DNA of 64,000 bases, taken from NCBI RefSeq assembly GCF_007713465.1, contig NZ_VMSG01000018.1, positions 62,001-126,000 of the forward strand, given 5' to 3'. A program made the position numbers and the translations under genes. Below are positions 26,233-34,511 of the stretch, in pieces. The notes under the pieces were generated by a model, which saw only the letters and a list, made by a program, of their open reading frames with translations, was not told the origin of the DNA and did not search any database. Source of the stretch: Pseudomonas sp. H3(2019) (lineage in GTDB: Bacteria; Pseudomonadota; Gammaproteobacteria; Pseudomonadales; Pseudomonadaceae). The number at the start of each line of letters is the position of its first letter. The stretch's first letter is position 1.

Positions 26233-27099
26233 TTGAACCTGTTGCAACACATCGCCCAGTCGCGCCACCTGTTACGCAAATCGGAGCTCAAGGTTGCCGA
26301 TCACGTGCTGCTTGACCCTGCGGCTGTGATGCACAGTTCCATGGCCGATCTTGCCCACAGCGTCGGCATCAGCGAGCCGACCATCGTGCGTTTCTGCCGT
26401 GCCATTGGTTGTTCGGGTTTTCAGGACTTGAAGCTGAAGCTGGCGCAAAGCCTGGCAGCTGGGGCGAGCTTCGGGCAGTTCGCGATTCACGAAGACGACT
26501 CGGTCGCCGACTACAGCCTGAAAATTTTCGACACCACCCTGCACACCCTGATGGAAGTTCGCGAGAAGCTCGATCCGTTGGAGTTGCAGAGGGCTGTGAC
26601 CCTCATGTCCCAGGCTCAGCGCGTCGAGTTCTATGGTTTTGGGGCGTCCGGCGCCGTTGCGGCGGATGCCCAGCATAAATTCTTCCGGTTGCTGCTGACG
26701 GCTGCGGCCTATTCCGACCCGCACATGCAGGCGATGTCGGCGGTCACGCTGAAGCCGACGGACGTGGCGATCTGCATTTCCCAGTCCGGCCGCTCCAAGG
26801 ACCTGTTGATCACCGCCAACCTGGTGCGTGAAAGCGGTGCCTCGCTGATCACGTTGTGCCCAAGCCAGACCCCGTTGGCCGAGCTGTCGACCGTCAACCT
26901 GGCGATCGATGTGCATGAAGACACCGAAATCTATACGCCGCTGACCTCGCGTATCGCACACCTGGTGGTGATCGACGTGCTGGCCATGGGCGTGGCCATG
27001 GCGCGTGGGCCGAGCCTGGTCAACCACCTCAAGAGCGTCAAGCGCAGCCTTCGCAGCCTGCGTCTGTCGCCCAAGTCGGTCAAAGCCCTCGACGATTGA
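26233..27099 (+). CDS. MurR/RpiR-family regulator, HexR-like
   Basis: A 288-residue sugar-phosphate-responsive regulator. The N-terminal HTH_6 domain (about 1-77: LLRKSELKVADHVLLDPAAVMHSSMADLAHSVGISEPTIVRFCRAIG) is followed by a SIS domain (about 120-255) with VEFYGFGASGAVAADAQHKF and ICISQSGRSKDLL, where phosphosugars bind. HexR-type proteins control central carbon genes in Pseudomonas and Shewanella; a matching palindrome lies upstream. The start is TTG 26233, chosen because the conserved NLLQHIAQSRHLLRKSE begins there. A five-codon ORF (26219-26236) overlaps it as TTGA. The downstream neighbour is a repeat, then the pyc region, so a link to pyruvate or sugar metabolism is likely but not certain. 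The classical hexR beside zwf is a different gene. Confidence 0.88.
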   Translation: MNLLQHIAQSRHLLRKSELKVADHVLLDPAAVMHSSMADLAHSVGISEPTIVRFCRAIGCSGFQDLKLKLAQSLAAGASFGQFAIHEDDSVADYSLKIFDTTLHTLMEVREKLDPLELQRAVTLMSQAQRVEFYGFGASGAVAADAQHKFFRLLLTAAAYSDPHMQAMSAVTLKPTDVAICISQSGRSKDLLITANLVRESGASLITLCPSQTPLAELSTVNLAIDVHEDTEIYTPLTSRIAHLVVIDVLAMGVAMARGPSLVNHLKSVKRSLRSLRLSPKSVKALDD

Positions 27100-27112
27100 C
27101 CTCAAGGCTGGT

Positions 27113-27214
27113 GATCGTTCCCACGCGCAGCAAAGGAATGCAGCCAAGGACGCTCCGCGTCCCGCAATGCAGAGCGTCGCAAGAGGCGCTACCACGCAGA
27201 GCGTGGGAGCGATC
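27113..27214. repeat. Composite GATCGTTCCCA palindromic repeat
   Basis: The element opens with GATCGTTCCCACGC and closes with GCGTGGGAGCGATC, with about 74 bp of further palindromic matter between (GACGCTCCGCGTC, CAGAGCGTCGC). It is a longer, slightly decayed version of the repeats at 20709, 44280 and 55895, lying just after the RpiR-family gene. Confidence 0.75.
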
Positions 27215-27325
27215 AATAGCGTCCTCGAAGTTGGCAACTTTCACATCCCTGTAATCCCCGCGCCGCTAAACCGTCATCCCCCGGGCCTATCTTGAAACTC
27301 CCGTACTCGCCTTGGGAGACTCGAA

Positions 27326-27535
27326 ATGGCCCAGCACTACGAAGAACGCAACAGCGCAGTCAGAACCCGCCGTCAGCAAGAAGACCAGCGTCGCATGGCG
27401 TTTCGCCGCGCGATTGAAGATCGCTGCGAGCACCGCCAGCTTCTGGCCGAGATCGGTGAATACCCGGATCTGGAACTCAATTACTGGCAGGCAAAACCGG
27501 CAGTTTCGCGTCGAAACGCTCAACCAGCGCGCTGA
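27326..27535 (+). CDS. Small PA3496-family protein
   Basis: A 69-residue basic, charged protein (AQHYEERNSAVRTRRQQEDQRRMAFRRAIEDRCEHRQLLAEIGEYPDLELNYW) resembling the small Pseudomonas family represented by PA3496, sometimes annotated as an envelope-integrity protein. GGGAG lies 8 nt before ATG 27326. It has no signal peptide. The last about 20 codons overlap the 3' end of the convergent pycR gene by 59 nt, so the true C-terminus may be under double constraint. The family call is from memory of the sequence pattern and is moderate. Confidence 0.62.
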   Translation: MAQHYEERNSAVRTRRQQEDQRRMAFRRAIEDRCEHRQLLAEIGEYPDLELNYWQAKPAVSRRNAQPAR

Positions 27536-28439
27536 TCTGCACCCGTTCACTGCGGATAAACCCCAGGAACGCATGCGCTACCGGTGACAGGCGTTTGGCT
27601 TTGGCCTGCACCAGGCACCAGCTGCGGTACAACGGCAGCTCTTCGACCGGCAGCTCTTTGAGCCCGCCGGTCGCCAACTCCAGGTTCAGGGCGTGGCGCG
27701 TCAACAAGGCCAGGCCCAGACCCGCCACCACACATTCGCGCTGGGCTTCGGCCGACGAGACTTCCTGGGTCTGGTTGAAGTGCACGCGCTTCTCTTTGAA
27801 ATACTCCTCGCACGCCAGCCGTGTCCCGGAGCCGGGTTCGCGCAGCAGCAATGTGTAGGGCTCAAGATCCTGCAAGCGCAGGGGGCCCATATGGCACAGC
27901 GGATGATCCGGTGGCGCCACGGCGACGATCGGGTTGTTGAGGAACGGCAAAAACTCCAGGCCCATGTCCTGCGGCACCATGGACATGATCACCAGGTCGT
28001 CGCGGTTGTCGGACAGGCGTCGGATGACCTGTCCGCGGTTGACTACCGTCAGTTGCAGGTTCACTTCCGGGTGTTGGCGCTTGAAGGCGGCAAACAAGTG
28101 CGGTACGAAGTACTTGGCGCTGGATTCCACCGCCAGTTTCAGCTGGCCTTGCAATGAGCCTTGCATGTCCGAGAGCTGCATATCGAGGTTTTCCAGGCGC
28201 CCGAAAATATCCCGGCTGGCGCGCTGTAACGCTTCAGCCGCTTCGGTCATGTAGAGCTTTTTGCCGACGTAATCGAACAAAGGCTGACCAATCAGCTCTT
28301 CAAGCTGACGAATCTGTAGGCTGACGGCCGGTTGTGTGAGCGACATTTCGTCGGCGGCGCGGCTGTAGGAACGCAAATCGCAGACTTCGTTGAAGATCTG
28401 AAGCTGGCGTAATGTCATACGCATCAAGGACTTACGCAT
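27477..28439 (-). CDS. pycR: LysR-family regulator PycR
   Basis: A 320-residue LysR regulator with N-terminal HTH (MTLRQLQIFNEVCDLRSYSRAADEMSLTQPAVSLQIRQLEELIGQPLF, about 7-60) and a substrate-binding domain (about 95-300) of CbbR type. It is divergent from pycA, the standard position for a LysR activator; the orthologous gene in P. aeruginosa beside pycAB is PycR, known to affect pyruvate carboxylase and virulence. Regulation here is inferred from position. Two closely spaced ATG codons (28439 and 28421) could serve as start; 28439 is kept. Its effector is not evident. Confidence 0.9.
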   Translation of the reverse strand: MRKSLMRMTLRQLQIFNEVCDLRSYSRAADEMSLTQPAVSLQIRQLEELIGQPLFDYVGKKLYMTEAAEALQRASRDIFGRLENLDMQLSDMQGSLQGQLKLAVESSAKYFVPHLFAAFKRQHPEVNLQLTVVNRGQVIRRLSDNRDDLVIMSMVPQDMGLEFLPFLNNPIVAVAPPDHPLCHMGPLRLQDLEPYTLLLREPGSGTRLACEEYFKEKRVHFNQTQEVSSAEAQRECVVAGLGLALLTRHALNLELATGGLKELPVEELPLYRSWCLVQAKAKRLSPVAHAFLGFIRSERVQISALVERFDAKLPVLPASN

Positions 28440-28476
28440 TATTGAAACACTCTGGTCGCGGGCGGGCCCTTCAACT

Positions 28477-28492
28477 ATAAGTCTTTACTTAT
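28477..28492. promoter_or_regulatory. LysR-type palindrome between pycR and pycA
   Basis: ATAAGT-CTTT-ACTTAT is a perfect 6-bp inverted repeat with a 4-bp spacer in the divergent intergenic region, 38 bp from the pycR start. It fits the T-N11-A form of LysR regulator sites. The flanks are AT-rich relative to the window. Confidence 0.6.
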
Positions 28493-28628
28493 GCCTGACC
28501 CAATTATTATTGATTTTTGTTAATCCCTTGAGCGGGCTAGTGTGACTACGCGACTGGCTTGAAATATTTAGTCACGCGCCGACCCAGTCCAAGGTCGTGG
28601 GTAGCAACCGGCTCAAGGGAACCTCCAA

Positions 28629-30044
28629 GTGATAAAAAAAATCCTGATTGCCAACCGTGGTGAGATTGCCGTACGAATCGTACGTGCCTGCGCCGAGATG
28701 GGCATTCGTTCGGTCGCGATCTATTCCGACGCCGATCGCCATGCGTTGCATGTCAAACGCGCCGATGAAGCCCACAGCATTGGTGCCGAGCCACTGGCCG
28801 GCTACCTGAACCCGCGCAAGCTGGTGAACCTCGCGGTGGAAACCGGTTGCGACGCGTTGCACCCAGGTTATGGCTTTCTTTCGGAAAACGCCGAGCTGGC
28901 CGATATCTGCGCCGAGCGCGGTATCAAATTCATTGGCCCATCGGCAGAAGTCATACGCCGCATGGGCGACAAGACCGAAGCTCGCCGCAGCATGATCAAG
29001 GCTGGCGTGCCGGTCACGCCGGGCACAGAAGGCAACGTCGCCGACATCGCCGAAGCCCTGACCGAAGGCGATCGCATCGGTTACCCGGTGATGCTCAAGG
29101 CCACCTCCGGTGGTGGCGGTCGCGGGATTCGTCGCTGCAACAGCCGCGAAGAGCTGGAGCAAGCTTTCCCGCGGGTGATTTCCGAAGCGACCAAGGCCTT
29201 TGGTTCGGCGGAAGTCTTCCTCGAAAAATGCATCGTCAATCCCAAGCACATCGAAGCGCAGATCCTTGGCGACAGCTTCGGCAACGTGGTGCACCTGTTC
29301 GAGCGTGATTGCTCGATCCAGCGTCGCAACCAGAAGCTGATCGAGATCGCCCCGAGCCCGCAACTGACGCCAGAGCAACGCGCCTACATCGGCGACCTGT
29401 CGGTGCGTGCAGCCAAGGCGGTGGGTTACGAGAACGCCGGCACCGTGGAGTTCCTGCTCGCCGAGGGCGAGGTGTACTTCATGGAGATGAACACCCGGGT
29501 GCAGGTGGAACACACCATCACCGAAGAAATCACCGGTATCGACATCGTCCGTGAGCAGATCCGCATTGCCTCCGGTCTGCCGCTGTCGGTGAAGCAGGAA
29601 GACATCCAGCACCGCGGTTTTGCGCTGCAATTCCGGATCAACGCCGAAGACCCGAAAAACAACTTCCTGCCGAGCTTCGGCAAGATCACCCGTTACTACG
29701 CACCCGGCGGTCCCGGTGTACGTACCGACACGGCGATCTACACCGGTTACACCATTCCACCGTTCTACGATTCGATGTGCCTGAAACTGGTGGTCTGGGC
29801 GTTGACCTGGGAAGAAGCGATGGACCGTGGCTTGCGTGCCCTCGACGACATGCGTCTGCAAGGGGTCAAGACCACTGCCGCTTATTACCAGGAAATTCTG
29901 CGTAACCCGGAATTCCGTAGCGGTCAGTTCAACACCAGCTTCGTTGAAAGCCACCCTGAGCTGACCAACTACTCGATCAAGCGCAAACCCGAAGAGCTGG
30001 CCCTGGCCATCGCCGCCGCCATCGCCGCCCACGCAGGCCTGTGA
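28629..30044 (+). CDS. pycA: Pyruvate carboxylase subunit A (biotin carboxylase)
   Basis: A 471-residue ATP-grasp enzyme that carboxylates the biotin carried by subunit B, supplying oxaloacetate from pyruvate. IKKILIANRGEIAVRIVRACAEMG opens the biotin-carboxylase N-domain; GGGGRGIRRC is the ATP-binding loop (about 158-167); MEMNTRVQVEHTITEEITGIDIV is the conserved catalytic region near 290. The start is GTG 28629, with GGGAACC about 8-12 nt upstream. The stop overlaps a GTG frame that continues into pycB, and the true pycB start lies 12 nt downstream, so the two are one operon. The similar housekeeping AccC normally pairs with AccB, not with this partner. Confidence 0.95.
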   Translation: MIKKILIANRGEIAVRIVRACAEMGIRSVAIYSDADRHALHVKRADEAHSIGAEPLAGYLNPRKLVNLAVETGCDALHPGYGFLSENAELADICAERGIKFIGPSAEVIRRMGDKTEARRSMIKAGVPVTPGTEGNVADIAEALTEGDRIGYPVMLKATSGGGGRGIRRCNSREELEQAFPRVISEATKAFGSAEVFLEKCIVNPKHIEAQILGDSFGNVVHLFERDCSIQRRNQKLIEIAPSPQLTPEQRAYIGDLSVRAAKAVGYENAGTVEFLLAEGEVYFMEMNTRVQVEHTITEEITGIDIVREQIRIASGLPLSVKQEDIQHRGFALQFRINAEDPKNNFLPSFGKITRYYAPGGPGVRTDTAIYTGYTIPPFYDSMCLKLVVWALTWEEAMDRGLRALDDMRLQGVKTTAAYYQEILRNPEFRSGQFNTSFVESHPELTNYSIKRKPEELALAIAAAIAAHAGL

Positions 30045-30055
30045 GGACTATTCCA

Positions 30056-31879
30056 ATGACTAACTCTTTACCTACAAAGCGTATCCACATAACCGACACA
30101 ATCCTGCGCGACGCCCACCAATCGCTGCTCGCGACCCGCATGCGCACCGATGACATGCTGCCGATCTGCGACAAGCTCGACAAAGTCGGCTACTGGTCGC
30201 TGGAAGTCTGGGGCGGCGCGACGTTCGACGCCTGCGTGCGCTTCCTCAAGGAAGACCCGTGGGAGCGTCTGCGCAAACTGCGTGCGGCGCTGCCTAACAC
30301 CCGTCTGCAAATGCTCCTGCGCGGCCAGAACCTGTTGGGCTATCGCCACTACAGCGACGACGTGGTCAAAGCGTTCGTCGCCAAGGCGGCGGTGAATGGC
30401 ATCGACGTGTTCCGCATCTTCGACGCGATGAACGACGTGCGTAACCTGCGGGTGGCCATCGAAGCGGTGAAAGCTGCCGGCAAACACGCTCAGGGCACCA
30501 TCGCCTACACCACCAGCCCAGTGCACACCATCGAGGCTTTTGTGGCGCAAGCCAAGCAAATGGAAGCCATGGGTTGCGACTCCGTGGCGATCAAGGACAT
30601 GGCTGGCCTGCTGACCCCGTACGCCACTGGCGAACTGGTCAAGGCGCTCAAAACCGAGCAGTCGCTGCCGGTGTTCGTCCACTCTCACGATACCGCTGGC
30701 CTGGCTGCGATGTGCCAACTCAAGGCCATCGAAAATGGTGCCGACCATATCGACACTGCGATCTCCAGTTTCGCCTGGGGCACCAGCCACCCAGGCACCG
30801 AGTCGATGGTCGCCGCCCTGAAGGGCAGCGAATACGACACCGGCCTGAGCCTGGAACTGCTGCAGGAAATCGGTTTGTACTTCTACGCCGTGCGCAAGAA
30901 GTATCACCAGTTCGAAAGTGAATTCACTGCCGTCGACACCCGCGTGCAAGTCAACCAGGTGCCGGGCGGGATGATTTCCAACCTCGCCAACCAGTTGAAA
31001 GAGCAGGGCGCTCTGAACCGCATGAGCGAAGTGCTGGCCGAAATTCCGCGGGTTCGCGAAGACCTCGGCTTCCCACCGCTGGTGACTCCGACTTCGCAGA
31101 TCGTCGGCACTCAGGCGTTCTTCAACGTGTTGGCCGGTGAGCGTTACAAGACCATCACCAACGAAGTGAAGCTCTACCTGCAAGGCGGCTACGGCAAAGC
31201 GCCGGGTGTTGTGAACGAGAAGCTGCGCCGTCAGGCGATCGGCAGCGAAGAAGTCATTGATGTCCGTCCGGCGGATTTGATCAAGCCGGAAATGACCAAG
31301 CTGCGCGGCGAAATCGGTGCCTTGGCCAAGTCTGAAGAAGACGTGCTCACCTATGCGATGTTCCCGGACATAGGGCGCAAGTTCCTTGAAGAACGCGAAG
31401 CCGGCACCCTGACACCGGAAGTGCTGTTGCCGATTCCGGAGGCTGGCGGCGTGACCTCGGCGGGTGGCGAAGGTGTGCCGACCGAGTTTGTCATCGACGT
31501 TCACGGCGAAACCTACCGCGTCGACATCACCGGTGTGGGCGTCAAGGCCGAAGGCAAGCGTCACTTCTACCTGTCCATCGACGGCATGCCGGAAGAAGTG
31601 GTGTTCGAGCCGCTCAACGAATTCGTCAGCGGTGGCAGCAGCAAGCGCAAGCAAGCCAGCGCGCCGGGCCACGTCAGCACCACCATGCCAGGCAACATCG
31701 TCGATGTGCTGGTCAAGGAAGGCGACACCGTGAAAGCCGGTCAGGCGGTGCTGATCACCGAAGCGATGAAGATGGAAACCGAAGTGCAAGCGGCCATCGC
31801 CGGCAAAGTGACTGCCATCCACGTGGCCAAGGGCGACCGGGTCAACCCGGGCGAAATCCTGATTGAGATCGAAGGCTGA
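30056..31879 (+). CDS. pycB: Pyruvate carboxylase subunit B (carboxyltransferase and biotin carrier)
   Basis: Transfers CO2 from biotin to pyruvate and carries the biotin. The N-terminal carboxyltransferase (HMGL-like, ITDTILRDAHQSLLATRMRTDDML, with Asp and His metal ligands and MKMET downstream) is followed by the PYC_OADA domain (about 300-480) and a C-terminal biotinyl domain with EAMKMET, the lysine at about 572. It resembles OadA but has no Na+-pump partners nearby. The start is ATG 30056 (GAGGA upstream) giving 607 residues, although the frame opens at GTG 30041. A rho-independent terminator follows. Confidence 0.95.
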   Translation: MTNSLPTKRIHITDTILRDAHQSLLATRMRTDDMLPICDKLDKVGYWSLEVWGGATFDACVRFLKEDPWERLRKLRAALPNTRLQMLLRGQNLLGYRHYSDDVVKAFVAKAAVNGIDVFRIFDAMNDVRNLRVAIEAVKAAGKHAQGTIAYTTSPVHTIEAFVAQAKQMEAMGCDSVAIKDMAGLLTPYATGELVKALKTEQSLPVFVHSHDTAGLAAMCQLKAIENGADHIDTAISSFAWGTSHPGTESMVAALKGSEYDTGLSLELLQEIGLYFYAVRKKYHQFESEFTAVDTRVQVNQVPGGMISNLANQLKEQGALNRMSEVLAEIPRVREDLGFPPLVTPTSQIVGTQAFFNVLAGERYKTITNEVKLYLQGGYGKAPGVVNEKLRRQAIGSEEVIDVRPADLIKPEMTKLRGEIGALAKSEEDVLTYAMFPDIGRKFLEEREAGTLTPEVLLPIPEAGGVTSAGGEGVPTEFVIDVHGETYRVDITGVGVKAEGKRHFYLSIDGMPEEVVFEPLNEFVSGGSSKRKQASAPGHVSTTMPGNIVDVLVKEGDTVKAGQAVLITEAMKMETEVQAAIAGKVTAIHVAKGDRVNPGEILIEIEG

Positions 31880-31911
31880 TTTAACAGCCTCGACTGCAAC
31901 ACTTTTACCTC

Positions 31912-31938
31912 GGGGGGGCATGTGCCCCCCTTTTTTTT
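31912..31938 (+). terminator. Rho-independent terminator after pycB
   Basis: GGGGGGCA and TGCCCCCC pair with a two-base loop, followed by eight Ts. It lies 33 nt after the pycB stop and just before the convergent autotransporter gene. Confidence 0.93.
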
Positions 31939-31957
31939 CGCCCCGGATTTGTGGACG

Positions 31958-33430
31958 TTAGAAGCTCATCCGCCACTGCCCCATCACGCCGTTTTCGTGG
32001 CTGTTGCTGCTCATCTCACCGTTGTAGGCAACACTCAGGGAGTGCTGCTGTGAGACCCTCAGGTCCAACCCCGCTTCCAGTGTCAGGCTGTTGCGGTCCA
32101 GTGGAATGCCTTCGACGTAGAACGACTCGCCACCTACCAAAAAGGTCTGATGTACATGGCTGCTGACATTGCCGTAGATGTGCTTCCAGCCAGCGCTCAT
32201 ACGCGGGGTCAGGCTCATGCCGTTTTCCAGGTCGCTGCGGTGTGCCAGGCGCAGGCCAAAGATACTGTTGAAGTTGCGTTGGGTTTGTTTGTCGACTTTC
32301 AGCGCAGCATCCCCACCTTTTTCCCGGTAGCTGTCGCGTTGGTAATGTTCATACCCCAGGCTTGCGAAAGGCTCGGCCTGCAGGGCGCCACGCCCCAGGT
32401 TGTAACCGACTTCGGCGAAAACCAGCTGGCTGCTGGCGTCGTAGCTGCCTTTGAGTGGGTCGCTGTAACCATTGAAGGCAATGTTGCGTTTGGTGGTTCC
32501 GTCATGACTGCTGTAGGTCGCACCCAGCCGCAATGCCAACGGACCACTTTGGCGCAGCGCATAGGCACCGAGGTGCCAGCTGTCGAGATCGCCGTCCAGT
32601 AATACCCCGTCCAGGCGTGTTTGTGATTTGCCACCGAGTACGCCTGCGCGCCAATCATTGTCGAGTGACCAGTCGGCCCCCACCACTACACCGTGAGTGC
32701 GTTGTCGTAATGCGCTGTCGTCCTGTTTGTCATCGAGGGTTGCGGAGTTGCCCAGCGCCTGGATCCAGACCCTGCCGTTGCTATCGTGACCGGTTGCCGA
32801 GTGATCTTGCAGGCTCGCGTCGTTGCTCAGCTCGCGCAGGGTCGAAAGCATGCTCGCGCTCACCGGCCGGACACTGCTCAGCGTGGCATTGGCGAGGTTG
32901 GCGTTGCTGGCGCCAGCCAGTTGCTCCAGCGCTATGGCGGCCGTTGCGGTGTTGCTGGTGAGCAGGGCATTGATGGCGGCATTGTTTGCAAGCGTCTTCG
33001 GCGTTTGTGTTGTGCCGGGTTTATCGGAGTCGAGGCTGTTGGCGACCGAGGGGGCATTGGTCATCACTTCCGCCGGGAGTTCAGGTGTCAGTGCAGCGCT
33101 CAATCCTTCACTTGCCGAGGGTTCTTTGGGGGCAATCATGTCCTCGACGAGCAGCGGATCAGGATCAGGAACAGCAACAGGAACGGCTTGTCTGTTATCG
33201 GGGGGGATCAACGCCACTGCGGTGGTGACGGGGACGTCGGGTAAGTGCTGTTCGACAGAGTCCTGAGGGGTGGGTTTGGGTTTCGCAGGTTTTCGGGCTT
33301 TGACCGGACGAGGCTTGGTCTCGGTTACTTCGGGCTCTGTTAGCTGAGCATGGGACATTTCGCTGCAGCCGAAGACGAGGGCGATTGCCAGAGCGAGATG
33401 GTGTGGACGATGAGTGTGCAAAATGGGCAT
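31958..33430 (-). CDS. Autotransporter beta-domain outer-membrane protein
   Basis: A 490-residue exported protein. After a signal peptide (about 1-28) comes a Pro/Lys/Thr-rich stretch and an Ala/Asn/Ser-rich region (about 30-210), then a C-terminal autotransporter barrel (about 220-490) with alternating strands such as GVVVGADWSLDNDWRAGVLGG and the typical final GVMGQWRMSF ending in Phe. The passenger is short (about 190 residues), with low complexity and no recognisable enzyme or adhesin fold, so its surface role is unknown. It is monocistronic. The Shine-Dalgarno site may be hidden in a hairpin (33437-33459). Confidence 0.88.
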   Translation of the reverse strand: MPILHTHRPHHLALAIALVFGCSEMSHAQLTEPEVTETKPRPVKARKPAKPKPTPQDSVEQHLPDVPVTTAVALIPPDNRQAVPVAVPDPDPLLVEDMIAPKEPSASEGLSAALTPELPAEVMTNAPSVANSLDSDKPGTTQTPKTLANNAAINALLTSNTATAAIALEQLAGASNANLANATLSSVRPVSASMLSTLRELSNDASLQDHSATGHDSNGRVWIQALGNSATLDDKQDDSALRQRTHGVVVGADWSLDNDWRAGVLGGKSQTRLDGVLLDGDLDSWHLGAYALRQSGPLALRLGATYSSHDGTTKRNIAFNGYSDPLKGSYDASSQLVFAEVGYNLGRGALQAEPFASLGYEHYQRDSYREKGGDAALKVDKQTQRNFNSIFGLRLAHRSDLENGMSLTPRMSAGWKHIYGNVSSHVHQTFLVGGESFYVEGIPLDRNSLTLEAGLDLRVSQQHSLSVAYNGEMSSNSHENGVMGQWRMSF

Positions 33431-33436
33431 TGAATG

Positions 33437-33459
33437 CGACCTCTTCCTTGGGGAGGTCG
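33437..33459 (-). promoter_or_regulatory. Hairpin covering the ribosome site of the autotransporter
   Basis: On the minus strand CGACCTC (33459-33453) pairs with GAGGTCG (33443-33437). The GGAAGAGG ribosome site (33447-33440) lies partly in this stem, 9 nt before the ATG at 33430. Folding would reduce translation. The rest of the 33431-33674 gap shows nothing further. Confidence 0.5.
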
Positions 33460-33674
33460 AACTCTAAAAGGGCGGGCACATGCCTCGATGCCGGGTATTT
33501 CCGGCTCTTGTGCGAGGTGTTGGAGCTTCGGTTGTAGAAAAGACTCCGCCTTGGAGGCCGCATGACTATTGGCCTCCCGTTGCTGACGTTTTTCCTTACG
33601 TCGTTCTCGGATACATCGATTTCAGGAGGGTTGCGATGCCTTGGATGCACAAGGCTTGCGGCGAAATGGACGTC

Positions 33675-34511
33675 TTAGCTCCGCTGCTTGTACGCCTTCC
33701 CGTAATGCTGCTCCATCCGCGCCTGAATCAACTCCAGACCAATCGACATCAGCCAGTAGATGATCGCTGCCGTGCTCAGCATTTCGATGTAGCGATAGCT
33801 GGAACGGCCGTAGGACTGCGCCAGGAACATCACTTCCCAGACGCCCATCACCGAGATCAGTGATGAGTCTTTGAGCATCGAGATGAATTGGTTGGTGGTG
33901 GGCGGGATGATGGTGCGCATGGCCTGTGGCAGGGTGACTCGCCAGAAGATCACCGACTCGCGCATACCCAACGCGAGGGAAGCTTCGCGCTGGCCATGAG
34001 GTACACCGACGATGCCCGCACGGAAAATTTCGCTCAGGTACGCACCGTAATTCAGCGATAACGCGATGATCCCGGCGGCAATGGCGCCGGGGACAATGCC
34101 CAGCTGCGGCAGGCCGAGGTAGATCAACAGGATCTGAATCAGCAGCGGCGTGCCCCGAAAAAACGACGCGTAGAAACTGGCGATGCCGAACGCCACGGCA
34201 CTCTTCGACAACCGCGCCAGGGCGGTGATGAAGCCCAGCAGCGACGAGGCGACAATCGAGCACAGGCACAAAAACAGTGTCAGTGCTGCGCCTTGCAAGA
34301 AGCCGTTGGGCGCCAGATGCAGGCCGATCAGGTTCGGCAGCTTGTCGAGAATGATCGAAAACTTCAGGTCGAAGCTCAGGAAGAAACTCGCGAACAGACC
34401 CAGCATCGCCGCCCAGGTCAGGTACAGGCGGGTACGAAAACCAAAGACGCGTTTGAGCAATGACTCGGCCACCGGTTGCGGTGGCTGAGGAGGGCGGGGG
34501 AAAGAAGTCAT
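33675..34511 (-). CDS. Amino acid ABC transporter permease (HisMQ family)
   Basis: A 278-residue inner-membrane permease of the polar-amino-acid family (about 5 helices). The conserved EAA loop reads VPHGQREASLALGMRESVIFWRVTLPQAMRTIIPPTTNQFISMLKDSSLISVMGVWEV. Its ATG at 34511 overlaps the stop of the binding protein by 4 nt. No ATP-binding subunit lies in this window; the ATPase would need to be shared or lie elsewhere. Substrate specificity is not visible. Confidence 0.88.
   Translation of the reverse strand: MTSFPRPPQPPQPVAESLLKRVFGFRTRLYLTWAAMLGLFASFFLSFDLKFSIILDKLPNLIGLHLAPNGFLQGAALTLFLCLCSIVASSLLGFITALARLSKSAVAFGIASFYASFFRGTPLLIQILLIYLGLPQLGIVPGAIAAGIIALSLNYGAYLSEIFRAGIVGVPHGQREASLALGMRESVIFWRVTLPQAMRTIIPPTTNQFISMLKDSSLISVMGVWEVMFLAQSYGRSSYRYIEMLSTAAIIYWLMSIGLELIQARMEQHYGKAYKQRS

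Noticed and set aside
28572..31921. Long minus-strand frames opposite pycA and pycB (486 and 617 codons)
   Set aside because: Both are antisense shadows of conserved carboxylase genes and read as low-information His/Gln/Arg-rich peptides without recognisable motifs.
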